A DNA stretch of 64,000 bases. Origin: Akebia trifoliata. Its lineage: Eukaryota; Streptophyta; Magnoliopsida; Ranunculales; Lardizabalaceae. The notes beneath the pieces are model-generated. The model was given only the letters and a program-made list of their open reading frames with translations, made no database searches and was not told where the DNA came from. Of the stretch, positions 57,701-64,000 are shown in pieces (position 1 is the first letter of the stretch; every line of letters starts with the position of its first letter). The stretch covers positions 26,283,021 to 26,347,020 of the forward strand of contig CM030718.1 in NCBI GenBank assembly GCA_017979445.1, written 5' to 3'. The translations under genes were made by a program, and so were the position numbers.

Positions 57701-59532
57701 TTTGGACATTAAAGATCTTATATTAAACGACAGACGTGATATAAATAAGTGACCACACATATGATAATAAGATTTAGGTCAATAATGCCTACTATAAATG
57801 AGATGAGAGTGATTCATATTGAGAAATAAACTATAACCCAAGATTTCTTCTTGTACTTTGCTAGACCTCAACAAACCATGAATAACTCTACTATATATGT
57901 GTTTATGTTTGTAAGGGATTGTATCGATGTCCAAGACCTCTTTGCAATTTCCCTAGAAATGTAATCTCATTCTATCCTTTAATGCAAGAATTTTTTTTTT
58001 TTTTTTCTGTCACTGTGAAATGATATTTTTTATACATAATTTTTTGTCCCTTTATGATATTTACAAAATTAATTGTTAGTATATGATGATAACATAACCA
58101 TGTTTTATCGCATTAAAAGATAAAATAGAAATATTCTCTAAGAAATGTTTATGTAAAATACATGGTTATGAAGGTTGTTAACGTCCTATTGAAATCTTGA
58201 AATTTGTGTATAAATGCACAATACATTTTTGATGATCAATCACCAAATAGCTTCAAGAAATCTATCACAACAAATTTTGTACACGCTTCTAATAACACTT
58301 TTACTGGTTTATGTCTTTGCCGTTGTTTATAAGACGTGTACTGAGATGGTAATGCCCATTGGCCATGGCGAGAATGATACGATGTTCCAAGCTGAACCTT
58401 ACGATTTGAAAAGGTTCACCAAAGACTGCCAAGATGTGTTTGGTGTCACTCCAAGACCTCATTGGGCTACAACCGAATTCGGTGGTCATGTAAGCCTCTT
58501 ACAATTTTGGATTTTGTACTCTTCATTTATTTTTTCATTCCATTTGAGTAAAAATTAACTTCTTGTTGGTTATCAAATACAGAATATAGCATCAGTACTC
58601 AAAAAATTTGCTAGCAATATCATATTCTCCAATGGACTCAGAGACCCTTATAGTGCCGGAGGGTAATGGAACAAAACTTCAATTTTTCATTTTTAGTGGG
58701 GGGGGGGGGGGGGGGGGGGGGTATCCACGTTTTGATGAATATTTGAGAGACCACTCTTTTTTCAAACAGATGAAATGCCTCCTTGAACATGATCCTCTCT
58801 ACTATACTTGTGAAAAATAAACTAAATGCTCTTATATTCAACATGCAACAACAACCCAAAAAAAAAAAACCCTAGATTTTTTTATGCTACCGTTCATCCT
58901 AAAAATTTATTTACTTCAACCTCCAAAGCTCAAGAACAAGATAGGATTTTTGGAGTAAAATATGATGGAATTTTGGGTACACAATCAAGGATTTTCTATA
59001 GATTGAAAATAATTTATGGTAAGTGTTTGATATCTGGTTTTTGAAGAAAAATCAAGGGTTTTTTATTTATTTATTATTTATTTATTTTATATATATAGGT
59101 CGAAGGCAGTGGCATTTAGGTAATTTTATTAGTTTATATAATAGACGACCAAAGCCAAGAGGGCATGTCCCTATTTGAAAAATGTCAAATATTCATCAAA
59201 ATGTGGAGGGCATATATATTGAATTAACTTTCATTAAATTTGTTTGATTATTTTTTATATGACTGCAGAGTACTAGAGAACATATCTGATAGTGTTGTAG
59301 CTATTTATACAAATCAAGGTATGTCTTATATCTTTTTAGTTGATGATTTATACTAATTAATAACATGTTTTTTTATTAAAAAAACTTGTGTTCAGGTTCC
59401 CATTGTTTGGATATAATTCCCTCGGCACCAAGTGATCCAGAGTGGTTGGTGTCGCAGCGAAATATAGAAGTCAAAATCATCGATGGATGGATCGCAGAAT
59501 ACAATGCCATGCTCACTAATAAAGGGATTTGA
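51003..59532 (+). CDS. Lysosomal Pro-X carboxypeptidase-like, S28 family (PRCP-C)
   Basis: Nine exons: 51003-51410, 53018-53204, 53289-53422, 57106-57218, 57376-57616, 58334-58489, 58583-58662, 59269-59318 and 59396-59532 (1506 bp, 501 aa, phases consistent, no internal stop). Signal peptide and S28 triad as in PRCP-B: Ser195 in GGSYGGM, Asp434 in [12 protein letters not shown] and His459 in [10 protein letters not shown]. It differs from B at few residues, for example NYRPESY for NYGPEGY and LVYMGDE for LVFMGDE. Here C agrees with A, so B carries the derived changes. Intron 3 is 3683 bp, swollen by a Mutator-like element and a MITE cluster. Intron 7 begins with a 24-G run. The last acceptor is TTCAG instead of TACAG. 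Probably functional. Confidence 0.93.
51484..52378. mobile_element. TIR element with GTAAATTACACTTT ends (C intron 1)
   Basis: Counterpart of 38261-39154 with the same nested MITE (AGGGCTGGCAATGATGCG at about 51586). Outer flanks read GGG and CCC. Confidence 0.75.
52916..52949. repeat. (GT)n microsatellite before exon 2
   Basis: About 17 GT units in PRCP-C, roughly 70 bases upstream of the exon 2 acceptor. PRCP-B (39689-39710) and PRCP-A (about 26382-26397) have shorter versions at the same place. Confidence 0.9.
53794..53833. repeat. (CT)n microsatellite
   Basis: About 20 CT units just inside the left TIR. A mirrored (GA)n tract at 54379-54414 lies just inside the right TIR, so the TIRs extend at least this far. 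Confidence 0.9.
53860..54318 (+). pseudogene. Captured alpha-1,4-glycosyltransferase (Gb3_synth-type) fragment
   Basis: The frame starting near 53860 reads [39 protein letters not shown] and [20 protein letters not shown]. It then meets an in-frame TAG (54118-54120) and continues in the same frame with [39 protein letters not shown] and a terminal [10 protein letters not shown], ending at TAA 54316-54318. This is the C-terminal catalytic half of plant lactosylceramide 4-alpha-galactosyltransferase-like proteins (Golgi glycosyltransferases with a DXD N-terminal half). The N-terminal half with DXD is missing. It is a captured, broken piece with no introns. Confidence 0.8.
54677..54722. repeat. 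(TA)n microsatellite
   Basis: About 22 TA units between the Pack-MULE-like element and the MITE cluster; elements abut it on both sides. Confidence 0.95.
54723..55090. mobile_element. Palindromic-module MITE M1
   Basis: Left end GGGAAATGTTCAGCACCAAA and right-end complement GGGTCCCGTTCAGCACCAAA are inverted. The interior is made of GTTAGAAGTTTTGGAAT.. GGTGAGGATGATCTC modules forming two large hairpins, separated by a conserved GTGGACCGTCCATTTTTTGT-like linker. Confidence 0.75.
55091..55520. mobile_element. Palindromic-module MITE M2
   Basis: The same hairpin modules and linker as M1, ending GTTTGGTGCTGAACATTTCTC next to TATATATA. The left end lacks the terminal repeat, so M2 looks truncated or formed by exchange with M1. 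Confidence 0.6.
55540..55912. mobile_element. Palindromic-module MITE M3
   Basis: Left end GGAAAATGTTCAACACCCTA; right-end complement GGTCCCGTTCACCACCCTAC. The interior carries the same modules as M1 and M2, but the subterminal sequences differ (CACTTTACC). Confidence 0.7.
55927..56105. mobile_element. MITE with GGATGTGCTCAAGGG end (C copy)
   Basis: Counterpart of 40505-40686; its left flank is (TA)n (55914-55926). Confidence 0.6.
58698..58721. repeat. G24 homopolymer in PRCP-C intron 7
   Basis: 24 uninterrupted G on the sense strand, 36 bases after the exon 7 donor. PRCP-B has a shorter interrupted G run here (44669-44682). It could form a G-quadruplex in DNA or pre-mRNA, or the length may be a sequencing artefact. 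Confidence 0.9.
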
Positions 59533-60398
59533 TGGAACAATGTTCATCAATGGCTGGAGGAGAAAAAAAAGGCTGATTAAAGCTGGGACAATGGGAATAA
59601 TAAAAATATGTTGCTTAAGTGTTTTGCTAGACCCATAACTTATTTGGTTAACATAACGCAATGCAACTTTTTGAGATCATGGGTCCCATCCCTCTTGTGA
59701 TTTTGAACAACAATCCTCAACATATTCTTTTTTAAGACTATTGGGAACATGAATAGATGGGATGTGAAGTATTTAAAATAAAAACAAATAATAATAACAA
59801 AGGATGTGTTAGGAAAATGGTTTTGAAATTTTTATAAATTATAGAAATTAGTAATTTTTGTTTTTTTTGTTTTTTTGTTTTTACAAAAAGGTGTTATGCA
59901 AATGTTTTCGAAAATAACTTATTTTATGAAGATGAGTAGAGGACAAATTTTTACATCTTTACGGGTTCTTCAGATGGCTATCAAGAAGTGAACAGAAAAA
60001 TGAAAATTGACCAAGTGTATGTTTGTTGTGAATGAAAAATGGATGGAAATTATATTTTATATAGAAAATCAGAATTTCTTATGTTTGATTGAATTTTTTT
60101 CATAGAAAATATATTTTCACCTTCATCTACCCAAGGTTGGATTTCGTTTTTCCACCAAGTCCCACAAGAAAATGATATTCACTTCTGAAAATCAAGCTTA
60201 CTCTCTTTATTAGAGAACTGTATGCAACTTTATTGTGATGAGAGACATTTAGTAGAGATGGAAAATAATACATGTAACAATATCAATTAGGGTATTTTAC
60301 ATTAGATAGTTTGAATAAATTATAATATTTATGTTAGGCTTGTTTCCTTATCTTCGTTGATGTAATCCTTATAAATATCTTATAAGGATTCATATAAT

Positions 60399-61433
60399 TG
60401 TTGGAAAAATCTGCATTTTTTTCCAGATTTTTGTGATCAAGTAGGGATATTCGAGCTACGATACAAGTGGGTCCCATTAATTTTTTGAGGATGGACTACT
60501 TGGAAACTTATTCATCTCATTGAAGAGAATAGTTTCATGTTTTAAGTTGTCAAAAATCCATTATGGGTGAATGACAAATCAGCTCCAAAGAACCCCTATT
60601 AGCCATGGTTTGTTGTATGTGGTTTATAAGATTATTGAGTTTATAAGAGAAACTCTTTAGTCCCACATCGGATAGGAATAAGAAAATTGTCTAGTTCTTA
60701 TATAGAACTTCTTATATCACTTAAGTGTATATGAGAAAGAGACTTGGATAAGCCCACGCACGCGCACAAGGGGCCCATGGGCTCAAGAAGGATTTGATCC
60801 ATTGGTCCAAAATATCCTTAATGCGTATGCGGGCACACACACCCCTCACCGTCCATTTAATTTTAAGGGTTTAAGGGGCACACCCCTCACCGTCCATTAG
60901 AACACCATGGGTGCCTGTTCGGCCAGTAAGGACACCTCCCTTGATTTCTTTGGGTGTCTCTTAAGAGAAACACATGCACCTGTCCTTTTCTAAGAGACAC
61001 TTGCACATTTCTTTTCCTAAGAGACACCTTGTCTCTTAAATTTCTATAAATAGGTCATCTCGACCTCAGTTTTATTCATTCAAAAAAATTTTCTCTTCTT
61101 CTTCTTTGCTGTTTAAACGTGCAAGCATTCTGTTTTCCTTTTGCATTCTTTGAGAGTATAAACAGTAGCGTTCGGTTCGCTAGACGTGTAGATTGTAGTG
61201 CTGCTTCTACATGTGTGATCGTTGTATCCTGGGAGACAATTGTTCATTGATCCGTGTGCACCAAGTTGCGAGAACAAAATTGTCTTAAGGATATTGTGTT
61301 CAACACAAGCCTCGGTCAAACTTCTAATTGTTCATTCTCGGGTATCTACCGCAAGAATCTTTCAACAATAATATTAATCAAAGATTTTCTCAATAAATTT
61401 AGTTTCTACATGGTATTAAAGCTCAAGCTCTAC
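60399..61433 (+). mobile_element. Copia-like LTR with primer-binding site
   Basis: Starts TGTTGGAAAAATCTGC and ends TTTCTACA (61410), followed at once by TGGTATTAAAGCTCAAGC. The latter is a variant of the TGGTATCAGAGC initiator-Met tRNA primer site of plant Copia elements. A TATA box (CTATAAATAGG, about 61043) fits the U3/R junction. There is a 30-bp direct repeat of CACCCCTCACCGTCCATT at about 60842-60898. No gag or pol frame follows, so it is a truncated 5' LTR with leader. Confidence 0.72.
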
Positions 61434-62227
61434 TGAGCACATTGATGTCGATACATCATTCTTCCTCTATGACGGTGGCATGCCGGATCTAATTCTTTTT
61501 TTTTCCTTCTTCTTTACTAGTTTTTGTTTTTTGTCAATAAAAATCATACCTTCCTCTATAGTTCTACAAATCTTTAGAAATTAAATTTATTGAGAAATTT
61601 TTAGATTAATATTGTACTTTTTTTTAATAAGATAAAAAATTTATTTATTAATTAAAAAAAATTAGAGATCCAACCCAAATTAACTAATTCGAATAAATCA
61701 GAGTTCAACCCAATTTTAGAAGATCAAGCTTGATTTGTCTTCAGGTTAGTGTGCTGAAGCATGATAATTAGATTAAGTTAAACTTGAGTTGAGAGTTCTA
61801 TCTCTTGGATTGAGCCTCAGTTCACCATCCAACCCGCTATGTGGGGCTTGGTAAACCCAATATCAGCAATTTAACATTTTTAATTATATATTTTTACATG
61901 TGTAAGCCCGCCTAGTGTGGATCAAACACTATTGCAACTATGTGGAGTTTGGGTAGGAGAGCAACTTAGCAACGTTTTTTTCAAGTGTTTTTTGACCCAT
62001 CTACAAGTCTCTATGACACGAAAGTGGTCCCATGGCTTTAACTTATTATCTTGACTTGACTCGAAAGCAAAAGCGTGCATGTTACGCACCCAACTTAATT
62101 AGGAAGAAGGAAATTTAAGAGCCATGCCGTAAGAGTGGGGATCGGATGGTTTTAAGTGGTCTTGTGTTGACTAAAGGATATTTGGTCCACTTAGGGTCGA
62201 CCCCCCCACATTCAAAATATGAGTAGT

Positions 62228-62395
62228 GTGGGAGTGACCTCAAGATTGAACTTCATATTGCACATCTTGATGTGAAAGTGGATAGGAATTATAGATTCTT
62301 TTTCACATGTATCTCGAGAAAAAGCATATATGATTTTCATACATGTTCATGTCAGGGTGTGCGATGTGAGGTTCAATCTTGAGGTCATTTCATCA
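62228..62395. mobile_element. Hairpin MITE, family H (copy 3)
   Basis: GTGACCTCAAGATTGAACTT at the left pairs with GTTCAATCTTGAGGTCA at the right; the core has the TATCTCGA block shared by the family. Confidence 0.7.
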
Positions 62396-62689
62396 TTATT
62401 CTATAAAAAAAAAAGGGTTGATTTCTTAAAAAATATCTTTTATTCCAATACCAACTTTTTTTTTTTTATTTTATACTTTTAACATAAACATCATTTTATA
62501 GAATTTCTTTAAAAGAGTTCTTTACTAAAATTTGAAAGAAGAAACCCTACAAAAAAGGTGGGAGAACAAATGAGGGAATTTGATTTCAAAATCCATTTAA
62601 AAATTCTAGATTTCAAGATCCTTGCATGAATAAAACTACCCAATAAAATCATTTACCTATCTTTGAAGAGAACATAAGAAAAAAGAGTT

Positions 62690-62862
62690 GTGTTGGAGTG
62701 ATCTCAAGATTATACCTCACATCGCACTTCCTGACGTGGAAGCGTGTAGGAATCAGATATGTTTTTCCACTCATATCTTGATGAAAAACATGAATGCTTC
62801 CTACACATTTACACATCAAGAAATTATGATGAGATGTACAATCTTGAGGTCACTTCAACATT
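62690..62862. mobile_element. Hairpin MITE, family H (copy 4)
   Basis: GTGATCTCAAGATTATACCT at the left pairs with GTACAATCTTGAGGTCACTT at the right. It lies less than 300 bp from copy 3, in the same orientation. Confidence 0.7.
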
Positions 62863-63616
62863 ATTTAAGAAAAAAAGATTTGACTTATTATTTTTAAGAG
62901 ACTATTTAAAGGAAAAGAAATTAGTTTGATCACTCCTCCAAGTAAAATAAAGTACTAATTTAGAGAAGAATAAGAAGTATTGGGAGAAGAAATGAATTAT
63001 CTTTCATCATTTCGAAGAAAAGAAAAGAGTTTCATAAAATTGTATGAAAAAGCAAAATTTTATTGAGTTGTCACACAAATATTTTTCGCATAGACTTTTC
63101 CGCCCAACCCTCAAAAGGTTTGCATTGTATGACACGTGCAACCTAATGAGGGTAATTTTATACATGTGGGAATCCCCTCAATACACATGGGTTAATGTGA
63201 TTAGTCGGTCCTAAATCTTACGAGCATTATGATGAAAAAAGCAATTTTTTTTTTCTTCTAGGATATCATAGGAAAAAAAGAAAGAGAAAAAGGATGGACA
63301 TCAATGTAAATTGTCTAGTTTGAAAGTAAAAGTTGGTGTGGCTATAAAAATTCTCTTTCTCATGCATCTTTTGATATCTGATTGAATCCAACGGTTAAAA
63401 ATTGCTAATTTTGATGTGGGACCCACCAGAAGGTAATCCAAACAATCATACCGTAAGTATGGGATCAAAAAATTTCTTCGTTCAGTGTACACACGCATAC
63501 AACGTAATTTTGAAACTTTTACTCTTTAATAGCTCAAAATTGCTCTCCTCTCAGAGAACCAACATCGATTTTCGCCTCTAAATTTTTTGTAAATTTATTT
63601 TTTCTATTTTGGAGAA

Positions 63617-63864
63617 ATGCGGACGACATTTCTTAATGTCTGGTTTCTGATCTTGGTTTTGATCGCCGAGTTCTTGCCGCCTCCGGTGGTGTACTGTGGT
63701 TTTCCGGCGAGTATGACACTTGAGAGAACTTTTCCGGCGGACCTTAGAGTTGAATTGAGTGAACTCAGAGCTCGGGACAGGTCAAGACACGGCCGAATTT
63801 TGCAGAGCTTCGGTGGTGTCGTCAATTTCCCTGTCCTTGGTTCTTCCAATCCCAGCACACTCGG
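63617..63864 (+). CDS. A1-family aspartic protease, exon 1 (partial)
   Basis: Exon 1 encodes 82 residues plus two bases, up to the donor CTCGG|GTAATT at 63865. It starts MRTTFLNVWFLILVLIAEF, a signal peptide. The prosegment block follows: MTLERTFPADLRVELSELRA, RDRSRHGRILQSFGGVV and NFPVLGSSNPSTLG. This is the start of plant aspartic protease 36/39-like proteins, in which the next exon brings LYYTKV..GTPP and the first DTGS active site. The catalytic exons lie outside the window. Members are usually secreted or membrane (often GPI) anchored. The start codon follows a CT/T-rich leader. Confidence 0.85.
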
Positions 63865-64000
63865 GTAATTTTGATTTTCTTTTTCAGTTTATTTCGTTAT
63901 TTTATTTTATTTTTTCCTCTGGGTTTTTCCAATGTGGGTATTTGGGATTAATGGGTTTTTGGTGGTTCTTTGCTTGGTTTGTTTTTTGTTTGAATTTTTT

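Larger units (their letters stand above)
59533..63616. other. 3' flank of PRCP-C to aspartic protease gene
   Basis: The segment shared with PRCP-B ends at 60070. It is followed by a truncated LTR element (60399-61433), spacer, and two hairpin MITEs of family H (62228-62395, 62690-62862). The last 300 bases before 63617 should hold the promoter and leader of the aspartic protease gene. No further gene recognised. Confidence 0.6.

Noticed and set aside
58608..58820. Poly-Gly frame
   Set aside because: It runs from exon 7 of PRCP-C through the donor into the intronic G24 tract.
1..64000. CRISPR array, prokaryotic operon or phage-like system
   Set aside because: Spliced genes, SINEs, LINEs and MITEs make this a plant nuclear region; no regularly spaced direct repeats with unique spacers were seen.

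Overview
The window is nuclear DNA of a flowering plant. It is AT-rich, all genes are split by GT-AG introns, and the introns and spacers are full of MITEs, LINE tails, tRNA-derived SINEs, Mutator-like elements and LTR remnants. The recognisable proteins are plant-type. I cannot place the species from sequence alone. A run of 100 N (32012-32111) marks an assembly gap. All assignments rest on reading translations and splice sites by eye; no database search was run.

Left part (1-20.5 kb), three minus-strand housekeeping-type genes: (i) the 5' four coding exons of a VPS50/syndetin-like vesicle-tethering subunit (159-4021, running off the left edge); (ii) a complete 4-exon gene for a 437-aa AT3G52170-like putative DNA-binding protein (7546-12740), with LINE tails in two introns and a 156-bp coding tandem duplication; (iii) a complete 3-exon, 224-aa DUF1992 (DnaJ-C28-like) protein gene (17497-20424).

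Middle and right part (23-60 kb), plus strand: a tandem array of lysosomal Pro-X carboxypeptidase-like genes (peptidase family S28). Three copies are complete and open through nine exons: PRCP-A (25651-31315, 505 aa), PRCP-B (37772-45493, 501 aa) and PRCP-C (51003-59532, 501 aa). Two 3' remnants lie between them: E (exons 7-9, 34048-35430) and D (exons 6-9, about 46378-48656, frameshifted). B and C, with their flanks, belong to a large direct segmental duplication (about 34048-46030 and 47312-60070). The E/D remnants mark its left edge. After the duplication, intron 3 of B and of C each received a different Mutator-like element carrying a captured host gene fragment: an EXORDIUM-like fragment in B and an alpha-1,4-glycosyltransferase fragment in C. 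Both sit in (TA)n tracts and have related ends.

Right edge: exon 1 of a secreted or membrane-type A1 aspartic protease (63617-63864) follows a truncated Copia-like LTR element (60399-61433), so the locus is rich in proteases. The most interesting content is structural: a recent protease gene amplification with readable breakpoints and dated insertions, the two gene-carrying Mutator-like elements, and a set of non-autonomous elements with a shared GGGA..GTTCAG-like end, most of them next to TA microsatellites.
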